DNA from: Mycocentrospora acerina
Taxonomy: Eukaryota > Ascomycota > Dothideomycetes > Pleosporales
Assembly: GCA_022701365.1 (NCBI GenBank)
Contig: JAKUHH010000396.1
Location: 496,001 to 560,000 of the forward strand
Length of the DNA stretch: 64,000 nucleotides
Direction: 5' to 3'
Of the stretch, positions 34,441 to 45,308 are shown piece after piece; position 1 is the stretch's first letter, and every line of letters begins with the position of its first letter. The position numbers were made by a program, and so were the translations under genes. Below the pieces are notes generated by a model. That model saw only the letters and a program-made list of their open reading frames with translations, was not told the origin of the DNA and ran no database searches.

Positions 34441-36694
34441 GCAGCAAGGTGGAGACTAGTACGATATAGTTTACTATACTAACTATAACTAGTGTGTTTA
34501 TTTATAAGAAAGGAATCTACCTAATCAAGCCAAGCCAAGAGAAGTGACTTGAAAAAGCGGTGGAAGGCCGGATACCAGACTACCTACCTTGCCCAGAAAA
34601 AATATTATCCAAGGGTGTGAAGCGAGTCTCGAAAAGGAATAACATATGTGGGAGTGCAGATCTTGAAGACTGGGAGGGGGTGACTGAATGAGTGAGAGAG
34701 TGAGTAAATAAATGAGTGAGTGGGAACAAGGATAGAGGTGGAAATGTCGATTTTGAAGTTGATGTTGATGTCACTACTGCCTAACGTTAGGCTGAATCAC
34801 CGTCTCCCCTCCACCGTCCAAAAGGCGAAACATTCCACATGCTGCATGGCGTCAAGCGAGGCTCTATAATTTGTCGTAGTATACGATATTCACAATCATC
34901 ATCACAATCACAATCACAATCACAATTCAATCACATTCTCAGCCTGCTTATCCGTCTCCGTCGAGCGCTTAACTCGAGGATAGAAAAATAATCTTATTGG
35001 TGTCTACATCTTAGTTTGTGCAACTTTACGATGCGCCGGCTTTTTCTTTGCCCTGTTATGCATGTCAGATGGGAGGTGGTGAAGGGAAGTGGCGGCGGCG
35101 GAGGAGGGCGAGGACGAGAACGAGGTAATTCAGCCTGGTGGTGAAGAATGCGGGAGGTGCTGGGAGAGCCTTGTTGATGGGGCCCTGGAGAGTGAGGCTA
35201 CTGGGCTGGGTTGGGTTGGGTTGAATTGGGTGATCTGGATGGGGCTGGAATGGGAAAGCAATGAAGCTGCAGTGGGTAGGGAAAGAGGTGGAAGTGGGTG
35301 CGGAAAAGTGTCGTGATCAACCCGAGGTAGACTATCTACTGCTGGTGTCTTGGAGTGGGTTGTTATGGTGTCTACAGCTAGTGGGAGGAGGGAGGTGTAT
35401 GAAGGTTGAAGAGTCAAGGCTGTCGTCATCCTACATGCTCTTGCTCCACTCTCACGCCTCGTGATCCCACGGTACCTGCTGTTCCTGCCTATCTATCTGC
35501 CGGTCCATCTACCCATCTATCTAACAACACACGCGATGCCGCCATCACCATCATCATCATCACAGTCGTCTAAGCCCTTCCACTAGGATAGAACACGATG
35601 CTCTGCTCAATCCCAACCGACCACGTCGAAGGCGTCCCTATGGTAGCGGCGCCTATGATTCGCCAATAGCCCCACTTAACCCCCGCATTAGCACACCCGT
35701 CATTGACCAGTGCCAGGGCGGGACGGATCGAAAACGTGACGTGACAAGACGAGGACAGCGATGCAGCCGCGCGAATCTGAGGATCGGCTGGTGGAGGAGG
35801 GCTATCCTTGCTGCCTGTTTCCGAGGTATCCTTGCGGGGGGGGGGGGGAGGTTTGGGCAATGAGTTGGCTCTCTATGGCATTGTATCTATCAGGCACCGG
35901 GGTTAGGGGCCATGTGTGCACCGTCCTTGTCGGAGATGTAGCATGACATGGAATGAAATGACGTGGAATGACGGAGTGTGGGAGAAGAGTGGGTGGTGAT
36001 GGCGGTGGTGGTGGTGGGTGTCACGGGCTCGGGAGGACTCCTGACTTTCTGCTCTAGATAGTAGGTATGGCAGTGGGACGCATTTGTCTCAAATGATTCG
36101 ACTGGCATGTTTCTGGGCAGAGCGGTGTAGTTTGGTTCCATCCTATCGCAGGGCGCGGGTGCTTCATTTTTGGCGGAATAAAGCCTTAGTGGTCACGTCT
36201 GCCCCTCTTCAAAGTCAGGTTTCTGGGCTAGGGCGATTGGCTGCGCATGGAAGTCTCTGTACAGAGTTTCTAGACGGAGCCAAAGGGTTGGGCGGCACAC
36301 CCTATCGGATGGCGAGGGCCCAGCGGGCTTTGAAACAAAAACGAAGCCCGTAAGCGACACCATGTGGCCGCTTCACTTGCACGGTTGGGGATGGACGCCT
36401 GGCCAGAGGGAGCCGGCAAGTCTGTCGGTGGTGGGCATGCCGCAGCGACTCGTGCGATATGCACGGTGGATGCTGGGTACGACGACAACTAACGGCACGG
36501 TGGCTTAGATGTCTCTGGGGCGCGGTAGACGACGAATGCTCGCTCGCTGGCGACAGCCGCGAGGCCGAGAGGGGTTTGGCGGGCACGGAAGCGGTTTTGC
36601 TTGCGTGATAGGGCGCCAGGGCAGAGTGGCCTGCGTGCAGGGGCTTGCTCTGCTGATGGAGCACCAGCAACGGCTTGGCGGGTCGGTGGAGCAC

Positions 36695-36800
36695 ATGCAG
36701 GTGTTGGTGCAGGTGCTGGTGCGGTGCAGGTGCTGGTGCTGGTGGTGCAGCTGCTGGGACTGGTGCTGCTGGTGCTGGTGCTGGTGCTGGTGCAAATGCA
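36695..36800 (+). repeat. GGTGCT/GGTGCA hexamer-like tract
   Basis: Imperfect GGTGCT, GGTGCA and CTGGTG units over about 105 bases. All six frames stay open across it, which explains several spurious Ala/Gly/Val-rich open frames. Confidence 0.8.
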
Positions 36801-38041
36801 GCTGCCTGGGTACTCCGTCTACCGCCAGCCATGGATGGACGGGCGACGAGGCACAGAGACATGGCCGGCTGGGGTTGAGCGGCCACCACGCCCACCACGG
36901 CCTCTGCACCTAGTTGCACACGGCTAGGAGCCTCCTGTCAGACGGCGTGGTTATAGTTGCTGAGCATCCCCAGCTGGGCCGCCTACGTGTGACGGTCTGA
37001 CTGTCGCCTGTCCAGCTTCTCCCTGCCGTCTTGCTCGTGGTCGAATAGTGTGCACTTGCATTCTGCTCTTGCTCTGCCTTTTACGCTTGCCTCTACCTAC
37101 GTTTATACATATCCAGCTACCTACACCTATATCTACCTACGCCTACTCTTGCCCCCACGCTTGCCCTCATTCTTGCTCGTACTTTACTATTCCCCTTCTT
37201 CTTCTCCTTCTCCTTCTTCTTCTTCACCTGTATATTTCTTCGTCCGCCCGCACGCCGAGCCGCCTTCCCCAGCCTCCTTTTCGCACGACCGCTCTTGCAA
37301 GCGTGGCCGACTATCGATTGAAGCGGTGACGTCGCGCCCCTCACCGCCAACTCGCAGCAGGCCAGACGCCAGAGCACCTCGCCTTCAGCTCCCATTCTAG
37401 TTCCCATTCCAATTCCTCCAGCTTCTCACGCTCGGCCGACGGACAAGCACGGCGACGACCATTTGCACAGCCTGCCTTTTTGCTTTCTCAACATCTGAAA
37501 TCTTTTGGTCACGACGCATCTTCTCGGGCCGAGCCTTGCCACACGACCGCTGCTTCTTTGGCCTTCCACATCCTACTAGTCGCGCCAGGCACGCATCTTT
37601 GCAGCGGCTCCACCTCTTAGTCAGCCAGCCCCCGTAACCATAGTCCCGTCACCCCATACCAGGGAGACGCCAACACGACCGTCGTCACCATCCCATCAAC
37701 CTCGCTGTCTCCGCCCCTGCCGCTTCGCGACGACGCTCGTTAAAGGGCCTCGCACTCTCCGCCCGTCGCCCGTCGCCCGTCCGCTTGCACCTTGTTCTGT
37801 CTTTTGCCGCCACTGCACCTGACTTCAGCCACGAACCAGCCAACCAACGTCAACAGAAACCGCAACTGCCGACTCCCGCCACAAGCAAGTCTGGCCTTCG
37901 TATCACCGCATCTGGCCCGACCCGAGTGCCTGTGATTTGCATGTGTCTGGCACCGCCACCCACTGCGCCTTTCTTATAACAACAACAACACCCCGTCCCC
38001 ACCGACACACGTACACACGCCCCCCCCCCACGACCTCGACC

Positions 38042-39808
38042 ATGGCCTCGACTCCTCTGCCCAACCACTGGGCTGCCCTGGGCATCGACCGCAACGCCGA
38101 CGCTGCCACCATCAAGAAGACGTACCGCAAGCTGGTGCTCACCTGCCATCCCGACAAGGTCACCGACGAGGCGCTCAAGCAGCAGAAGCAGGACGAGTTC
38201 CACAAGATCCAGCAGGCCTACGAGATTCTCAGCGACGACGACCGCCGCGCCACCTACGAGGCCGAGCTGAAGCTCGAGGCCCTGCGCAGGGAGAAGCTCG
38301 CCCGCACCACCAGCGCCTCGGCCACCGAAGCCAAGAGCACCCGCTTCGACAGCCGCTCCTCGAGTGCGCCCTACCCTGCCGCCAACACGTCGCAGCGCTA
38401 CGCCACCGAGGAGCGCAGGCCCTCGCGCGCATACGACGACGACCGCCACTTTGACAGCCGCCGCAAGTATGACGGCGATGACGTCTACTCCCGCGCCAGC
38501 CCGCCCTCGCGCTCGTCGCGCCCCGAGAAGGAGGCCAGCTCGAGGACGGCGCCAGCGTCAGCAGCGCGTCCCACCACCGACCGCACGCGCTCCGACCGCA
38601 ACAAGACGCGCGACCGCGAAGATCGCCGCGACCGCAAGTTCAACTCGGTCGAGAGCGACTCGTCGGCAGACGAAAAGGCGCGCTACGAGGCCGAGTATAA
38701 GCGTCGCAGCGCCGAGGAGGAGGCTCGCAAGCAGGCCGCCGACGCAAGACGCAAGGCCGAGGAGCAGCGCCGCTCCTACGAGGACCCGCGCTACGGCTCC
38801 AGCTCGCGCAAGCTCAGTCTGCAGGAGGAGGAGGCCGTCCGCTACCAGCTCCGCTCTCGCGCCGACGTCCAGCCCGAGATTCGCCCCTCGCCCGTCAGAG
38901 CCTCGTCGCGCGACTACTACGCCAGCGAACGAGGCCCGTCGCGACGCGAATCCCAGGCCCGTCCGGAGATGGTGCGTCGGTCTTCTGCCCGGCCCAAGGA
39001 GCGCACAGCCCCCTTGGGCCGCGAGAGGGAGCGCGGCGGCATGCCCGAGATCGTCGAGTGGGGCGATGACCGCAGGCCGCCCATGTTCAAGCACTCGTCA
39101 TCTTCTCCCGCCGACATCCTGCTCCCCCGCTCAACTCCCCAGCGCTCCTTCACCACCGAGACGTCTCTGCCCCGCGAACACCGCCGCGGAGACGTCTCCC
39201 CACCCTCCGCCCTGCACCGCTCGTCCACCCTTCCCAGCGTCCCGTCTCTCTCGTCGTCGCGCAGAAAGGAGCCCAGCAGCCGCCCCTCGAATCTCCGCGA
39301 GACCATGACCCCCGAGCACAGCAGTCCCGAGCGCGACCACCCTTCCATGTCCTCGTCGACAAAGACGAGACAATACTACTATCCTACTCCCGGCGGCGGC
39401 GTGCCCCTGCGCTCCGACGACATTGGTTCCGCAGGCACCCACCGCACCATTCTCCGCGAACCAGAGCACTTCCGCAACCGCTCGCCCTCGCCCCTGTCCC
39501 GCCCTCCCATTGGCGCAAACAGGCCGTCCCACGACGCAGCCTACTCCACCGCCGGCATCCTTCCCCCACCCATGGGCCGCTCGAGCTCCAGCCGCAACGT
39601 TTCTCCTGCGCGCGGACGCCCGCAGCCCCCGCTTTACGGCGAGATCAACTCGGACCACCTCCGCCGCGAAAACGCGAGGAGACAGACGAGCATCAATCCC
39701 CAAGATGTAGCGTATTCGCGCAAAATCGGCCCCGATGATGTGAGGTGGGCGCCCAGAGAAGGCGGAGCCAAGCCTAGCCTGGGTAGGACTGCAACATATG
39801 TTTATTAG
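38042..39808 (+). CDS. J-domain (DnaJ/Hsp40) protein with long disordered tail
   Basis: A single exon of 588 residues starts at ATG 38042 (context CGACCATGGCC). Residues 8-75 form a J domain: helix I NHWAALGI, helix II TIKKTYRKLVLTC, the HPD loop at 36-38, then IQQAYEILSDDDRRATYE. The HPD motif stimulates Hsp70 ATPase, so this is a co-chaperone. There is no Gly/Phe region or zinc finger, making it class III (type C). The rest is Arg/Ser/Asp/Pro-rich and disordered, with charged helical stretches at about 205-255, and it ends SLGRTATYVY. No targeting or membrane segment is seen, so cytosol or nucleus is likely. The specific client or pathway is unknown. It converges with the tRNA phosphotransferase gene. 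Confidence 0.9.
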   Translation: MASTPLPNHWAALGIDRNADAATIKKTYRKLVLTCHPDKVTDEALKQQKQDEFHKIQQAYEILSDDDRRATYEAELKLEALRREKLARTTSASATEAKSTRFDSRSSSAPYPAANTSQRYATEERRPSRAYDDDRHFDSRRKYDGDDVYSRASPPSRSSRPEKEASSRTAPASAARPTTDRTRSDRNKTRDREDRRDRKFNSVESDSSADEKARYEAEYKRRSAEEEARKQAADARRKAEEQRRSYEDPRYGSSSRKLSLQEEEAVRYQLRSRADVQPEIRPSPVRASSRDYYASERGPSRRESQARPEMVRRSSARPKERTAPLGRERERGGMPEIVEWGDDRRPPMFKHSSSSPADILLPRSTPQRSFTTETSLPREHRRGDVSPPSALHRSSTLPSVPSLSSSRRKEPSSRPSNLRETMTPEHSSPERDHPSMSSSTKTRQYYYPTPGGGVPLRSDDIGSAGTHRTILREPEHFRNRSPSPLSRPPIGANRPSHDAAYSTAGILPPPMGRSSSSRNVSPARGRPQPPLYGEINSDHLRRENARRQTSINPQDVAYSRKIGPDDVRWAPREGGAKPSLGRTATYVY

Positions 39809-40542
39809 CGACAAGATGCAAGTCACTTGTTGAGATACTGAAGAAATCGACTAGATCATACTGTACTAGTCCACTCAGAAACAAGGAGACACCTTGCTCT
39901 CCTTGCACATTTTTCTTTCTTCTTTTCCTTTTTTTATTTATATCTCCACGGCGTTTGATATGGGGGGTTTCTGTATTGAACTGAATCAAACCGATCGAAT
40001 CGGATTTGTTCTGCAATGATTTTTTTTTCCAATCGACGCTCGCAAGAGCTGCTTTTGCGTCGAGTGAGGGAGGGAGGTTTTCTTGTCTGTGGCAAGGTAT
40101 GTATGTATGTATGTATGTCGGTCGATGATTTTTTTTTAAAAATCCACCCTCCGGCATCGACAAACGCATTTATTTACTTTTTTTTATGGTTTATATTTTT
40201 TTGTAAATGGGATCTTTTTTTTTTGAAAAAGATCAGTCAGTGAAGGATATCTTGTGGTTCAGTATAGTAGAGTTTAGTTGAGTTGTGGTGGAGTTTGAGT
40301 TGGGGTGGAGTTGAGTGAAGTATATATTGACATGACTTATGATAAGAAAATTTACAAATTTCAGACACTTCTTGGTTTTATTTAAATTATTGGTGACTTG
40401 TGACTTGTGATTTGTGATGTATGAGGTTTGATTTGTGAGATTACATGGAGTATCTTATAGATAATGTACTGCCATGTCGCTACTTCATTTTTAATTTTTT
40501 TGCCAACAAAATCTTCATCTTCTCTCAGTTTCTCTCCTCAGC
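39809..40542. other. Convergent 3' flanks, J-domain and tpt1 genes
   Basis: This 734-bp AT-rich gap has poly-T runs and a short GTAT repeat (40097-40118). No gene is seen. Confidence 0.5.
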
Positions 40543-41746
40543 TCAAGACTCGGCCACCACAGCCGTTTCCTCTTTCTTCTCCCTCTCCCCCTCCCCATGT
40601 CTCTTCTCCCTCCCTCCCCGTCCACCGCGTCCACCGCCCCGTCCACCACCACCACCACCACCCCTCCCACCCCTCTTCCCCCTCCCCAAACTCCCCACCT
40701 CCTCCTCCCAAGCCCCCACATCAACCACCACCCCCTCGGGCAACACCCCCCCACGCATAACCACCTCCCCACCCGCCTTCCTACTCTCCACCTTTTCAAA
40801 AAACACATACGGCAACACCCCCGTCTCATCCCCCGCCGAAAGCACCACCCCGTTGTCCGACAGGAAAAACGGGATCCCTGCTGCGAGCGCGGCCCGAGTG
40901 TCAATGTAGATGAGGAGGGAGGAGGATTTGCGCATCCCGGATATGACGGGGGGGAGTGGTGAATTGTCCTGTTCTTTTGCTTCTCCTTCTTGTTTTGCTG
41001 CTTCGCTCTCTGCGGGGGGTGGTTCCGATGCCGATGGCGAAGATGAAGAGAGAGGCTTGAATCCTGCGGGCAGTCCGGTAGCAAAGTGGATGTGGTTCCT
41101 GCCCATGCGACGGAGGCCGCCGCTCTTGAGGATGAGGGCCCATGCGCGCTCGTCGGTGCCGTGGATGACGGCGCGGGGGACGTTGTCGGCTTCCAGGGTG
41201 ATGGGGGTGAGGAGGCCGTCGGCTTCGACGGTAATCGAGTGCCCTTGGTTAGCGCGGATGAGGTAGTCGGCTGGGTTTTCCGAGGGGGGGAGTTCGCTGG
41301 AGGGGGGGGAAGGCGGCGAGATGGGAATCATGGAGAAGCGCTGCTTGTCGTTTGTGGATACGATGCTACGGAGTTCAGGGAAGGTGACGTTTAGGGCTTT
41401 GAGGCAGCGGGTGTTTAGCTTTTGGGGGAGGTTAGTAAATATATAAATGCATCTTTGTTGAATATAACCTTCATTCCAGTATTCTTTTTTTTTCCTTCAA
41501 TTAACAACATGTTGTTTTCCATCTCTTTGTATTAATTCCTCTCTTCATTTTTGAACAGAAATTCAAACAGAATTGTAAATCACTACTCACAGCATCAAGC
41601 ACGTTCACGTACCCCCCCTGTCCCAACTTCAACCCCTCCGACCCGGCTCCATGTCGCAGCAACCAACTAACTTTTCGCGAGACTTGCTGGTCGCGTGGCT
41701 GATTGGCAGGATTGCGACTGCCGCCACCTCGTCCGCCTCTGGCCAT
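40543..41746 (-). CDS. tpt1: tRNA 2'-phosphotransferase Tpt1 with Gly-rich tail
   Basis: Two exons, 41591-41746 and 40543-41418, give 343 residues. The intron of 172 nt starts GTGAGT and has an ACTAAC branch site and AAAG acceptor. The enzyme removes the splice-junction 2'-phosphate from ligated tRNA, transferring it to NAD+. The family signatures are present: VSWLLRHGA at about residue 27, YLIRANQGHSI at about 110-120, and the HGT followed by GLRRMGRNHIHFA. The start at 41746 gives an N-terminal basic Gly-rich stretch (MARGGRGGG) before the catalytic core. Two additions are unusual against the roughly 230-residue yeast enzyme: an acidic Ser/Pro/Glu insert at about 175-205, and a C-terminal tail (about 300-343) of RGG and RGGG units ending in a charged stretch. 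The catalytic assignment is firm. Confidence 0.94.
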
Positions 41747-42473
41747 GTTCTGCAGGGTTTTGAGAAGGATTTGCGGGCGAGAAATTTTGAAAAGGATTGG
41801 TTATGTTTCGCTGTTTTTGGATGTGAATCAAGATTGATGCGGATGTAGGCTTGTGGGAAAGAGGGTTAGGGCAGGTGTGTTGGGCAGTGTGAGTAATCGT
41901 GAGTCAGGTGTTACGTGGTGGATGGTTGGAAGTGCGATGACTAGACTGTGTGTGTGGCGAACGCCACATTTGCTGTTGGATGTGGCGAATCAGCGGGGAT
42001 TGGCTGTGGCGGTGCTGGCTTTTAGTGAAGGAGTTGATTTTTTGAAAAACAAGATTTACAAAAGGTCAGATGATGGATATTTGATTTCTGCATATTCTGT
42101 TAGTCTGAAAGTTTGTCATAATTCGTTTATGCTTGGTAAGATTTCACATCAATATTCTAATAAGCCAATCAATGAAGAAGGGCTCACTTATCCTCCTAAA
42201 TACAAGGCAGCAGCAAAAACCCACCCCGCGGTCTGAGCGTCCCGTTTGCACTAAATGTATACGATGTCCTAAGACCCAGAAATTGCATATTTCTTCGTCT
42301 CTTCAAAAGCCTCTCGTATGGCCCAGAAACTTTACCTCTCCACAACAACCGCAACATCCCTGTCAAGTGTGACATGCTGTAATGTCGCCCATTAGTACGG
42401 CAACTAACCACGCGAAGCAAAACCCATTAAATTCTTACATTATACGCTACCCTTTACACTAACAGCCAAGCTT

Positions 42474-42510
<37 letters not shown>

Positions 42511-43305
42511 TAGTAGTAGTAGTAGTGGTAGTAGTAGTAGTAGTAATGGCGTTGAACAAATATTAGTCTAACCCAAAAATGACTATATCCGAATTCTACT
42601 AAAGTAAGCTAGAAACATTTACTTGTCGTGAATCATGCTTCTCCTCTCTATACTTAACAGCGGGTCAGGAGCAGTAAACCCCAGCGGGAGACTCAAGCAA
42701 TCAACAACAACCAATCACTTGCTTGCGCATTCACACCAACGATACTGTTGTCTTAAAAGTCTGTCGTAGTGTTATGCCTTCAACTGAGATTAATATCAAG
42801 ATGGTGGATATCCCATTAACTAGGATGTAGCTTGCGTTGTACTTCTCACTAATATGAGCATACTCAGCATGGTGTAGTCTTGTAATTTCTACAACAAAAG
42901 TCGCTCTCGGAAGGATACAAATAGAAAAGTAGTTTTGTTGGGCTAAACGAGGGTGCAGATTGAGCGCAATTGAGGCTAGCTATTAAGATTGGCATATTAT
43001 AAACTATTACTTAAATTGGTGATATTCTCAAGTCATATCGATCTGGAGAAATGGTTTATGGGAGTGACATTTGCTGCCAGTGCGAATACAAAGAAGGACG
43101 TGAGAACTGGAACAAGATTTCATCATGCCTTTGTTGCAGATGAATGGTATCCAGAAGCCGCTGTTGTAAAATTGATAATTCATAAATTGAGATGATGAAC
43201 TGCTCCACGCTGAAATCATGCAGTTCCAGCGCCAACGCCAACATTAACGCCAATCCCCTCGTACCCATCATTCTCCAAATCTTCTTCATTAAATTACCCC
43301 CCCAC
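41747..43305. other. Gene-free gap with TAG repeat
   Basis: Upstream side of tpt1 and 3' side of the membrane-protein gene. Open frames at 41853-42236 and 42989-43219 are not protein-like. A GTA microsatellite is listed separately. Confidence 0.45.
42474..42545 (+). repeat. GTA/TAG trinucleotide microsatellite
   Basis: About 24 units with two GTG variants. It is intergenic. Confidence 0.92.
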
Positions 43306-44415
43306 CTAAGGTGTATACCGCGGCGGCGGCGGCTCCTCACCCCTCACCACCGGCCCTGCACCACTCTCCTCGACAGTCCCAACCTTTGCAAAAACCTCCT
43401 TTGTCGACATCCCACCTTCTTCCACAATCTTCCCTCCATCACGCTGCGCCAGCATCTCCACACCGCCCACCCCTTTATCCAAATTCCTCTTCTTCCTCTC
43501 CTCCCTCCTCAAAAACCCCATCCAACACAACACAATCAGCGCCACAATCCCCACCACCGCACCTATCGCTATCCCCGCAATAGCCCCTGCAGAAAGCCTC
43601 GGCCCATCATCGTCATCATCATCGTCGTCGTCATCATCTTCGTTGCTATTACTTCCCCACCCCCATCGCCCCGTCCCCGTCGGCTTGCTACCCAGCACCC
43701 GGGAAGTCGTCGTGGGCCACTCGGCCGTCTTCACCAGGATAAGCGTCGGCCCATTATGCGTCTCGAGATTGGTGGGGTTGGCGCGGTCGCTTAGCTGGCG
43801 CTCGCGAAAGTACCATTGCAGTGATCTTTCGTTTGATGTTGCGTTGGAGAGGGGTTCGGCGATGTTGTCAAACATGTAGGGTGTTATGCTCTCGGTGCGG
43901 TTTCCCGTGTTGGCTTGTGCGAAGAGGAAGTTGGAGGATAGTTCGTAGGAGACTGCGATTATGGAGGAGGCGTTGTAGTAGGTTGTTGGCCAGTAGACTG
44001 GGGGGGTTGTTGGTTAGTTTAGGGTTGGATTGGAGGGGATTTTGGGGAAACCTACATGGGATTTCTTTCACTGGAACACAGATTCTTGTGCCATTAGGGG
44101 GGTAGCAGTATGTTGTGTTTGCGGCGGCTTGACATGCTTCGATTCCGGCAAGGGCGGATGAGTTGGGTTGGATGGTTAGGCGAGTGAGGCAGTCTGTTTG
44201 GCAAGAATGTTAGTAAACTATATCCATCTTGCAAGATAGGTCCAAATCCTCGTTGACATTGACGTTGCTGTTGATGTTGACGTTGACGTTGACATTGATG
44301 TTGACGTTGACATTGACATACCAGAGGGAAAACTCGTCGCCATCTTGACCTCGTATCCTGAATCACCAAACAGAATAGCCACAAAGCTTTGTAATAGTAA
44401 CAGCACTAAACCTTA
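43306..44415 (-). CDS. Single-pass membrane protein with poly-Asp stretch, start unresolved
   Basis: Three joined segments are clear: about 44322-44415 (LLLLQSFVAILFGDSGYEV), 44056-44193 (LTRLTIQPNSSALAGIEAC) and 43306-43997. Phases match across introns 44194-44321 and 43998-44055. The extracellular part has paired cysteines, Asn glycosylation sites and conserved-looking YWPTTYYNASS. A run of eleven Asp precedes a single transmembrane helix (AIAGIAIGAVVGIVALIVLC), then a basic anchor (RREERKKR) and a cytoplasmic tail ending PPPPRYTP. This is the layout of fungal type I wall-sensor-like proteins, but the family is not recognised. The hydrophobic start looks like a signal peptide yet has no ATG in frame. 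An ATG at 44510 opens MKIVLQVFLAFFLFDAH, also signal-like, but I found no in-phase splice to it. Confidence 0.6.
44251..44318 (-). repeat. Hexamer repeat filling an intron
   Basis: About eleven imperfect GTTGAC/ATTGAC units (plus-strand reading) lie inside the 128-nt intron of the membrane-protein gene. The repeat begins immediately next to the 5' splice site. Confidence 0.8.
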
Positions 44416-45308
44416 AATCCAAGCACAAATTATTTTTTCCCAATTACTACTTATTTCACATGGGCATCAAATAAAAAAAAAGCCAGAAAAACTTGCAGCA
44501 CGATCTTCATACCAGATAGTTTTATATATAAATATACGGCGACAGAGCACCCCCTCCCCCCCATATCTCCGCCCAACCCCCCAAAACAATGGGGGAAATA
44601 TACTCAAGCCCCCGAAAAGTACCGCAGACAGGATCTGCCTTCTTGGCGGCAGATCGGAACCCCAACCACTCGACCGTCATAGGACGGAATACCCCCGGGC
44701 CACTCTGCATTCGGTGGCACAGATAAACTCTCCAAAGGAGGCTTACGCGTGTTGTTTCTTGGGAGCCGGAGATAAGGATGCAGACGGTCAGGAATCGGGG
44801 TAGGCGTAAGGCGAGGTGAGGTGAGGTGAGGTGAGGTAAGGCGGATTTAAAGAGGATGGTCATGGTGGTAATGGGGAGTTGCAAGGGATGGATGCGGGTG
44901 GATGTCGCTTACCCTGGTAGTATTCGCGGCTTTGGCAAGGCGGACAGACCAATGGGGTACAAGTGACCATGCTCGTGGGAATGCAGCGTACGCGGTACTT
45001 TTGCCGTGTCTTGAGATGGCTATGCGACATTGTCGGTGCCTACAAAGATTGTTTCTCACGATTCCTGGGTTAGTGGACTGATGTTTGCTTAGATGCATAT
45101 TTCCCAAGACCCATGAACATGACGTAGAAGATCAGCGTGTGAAATTGCTGGCAAGAGATGGAGCACTACCCGCGGTCAACGCCGCAAAGAAATCCCAGAG
45201 TCGCTTGAAGAGGAAGAAGAAGAAGAAGAAGAAGAAGAAGAAGAAGAAGAAGAACAAAAACCCATTGTACGATCATACTATTACGGCATTCATTCAAGTC
45301 CGAATATC
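44416..45308. other. Gap between membrane-protein gene and Rab5 gene
   Basis: Upstream region of the membrane-protein gene (an unplaced first exon may lie near 44510) and 3' flank of the Rab5 gene. It contains an imperfect inverted repeat GATCTGCC/GGCAGATC (44632-44655), a GGTGA repeat (44811-44840) and the AAG repeat listed next. Confidence 0.45.
45213..45253 (+). repeat. AAG trinucleotide microsatellite
   Basis: About 13.5 perfect AAG units lie 56 bases beyond the Rab5 stop codon, so they probably fall within its 3' UTR (as CTT on the transcript). Confidence 0.92.

Larger units (their letters stand above)
33377..38041. other. Long gene-poor, microsatellite-rich interval
   Basis: This 4.7-kb interval contains many simple repeats and no confident gene. 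A minus-strand frame at 35570-35860 (HVTFSIRPALALVND, then IEQSIVFYPSGRA) and one at 35890-36141 starting at an ATG look mildly protein-like, but I could not join them. A tract of thirteen or more G lies near 35836-35848. The right end, from about 37.4 kb, is C/T-rich and probably the promoter and leader of the J-domain gene. Confidence 0.45.

Noticed and set aside
35205..35226. GGGTT repeats considered as interstitial telomere sequence
   Set aside because: The unit is GGGTT, not TTAGGG, and only three to four copies are present.
36302..36927. Overlapping Ala/Pro/His-rich frames on both strands
   Set aside because: All six frames stay open through the GGTGCT-type tract. No frame has a domain, and composition follows the repeat.
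38558..39826. Long antisense frames opposite the J-domain gene
   Set aside because: They follow from high GC3 codon use on the plus strand, have no motif, and overlap a gene with an intact J domain.
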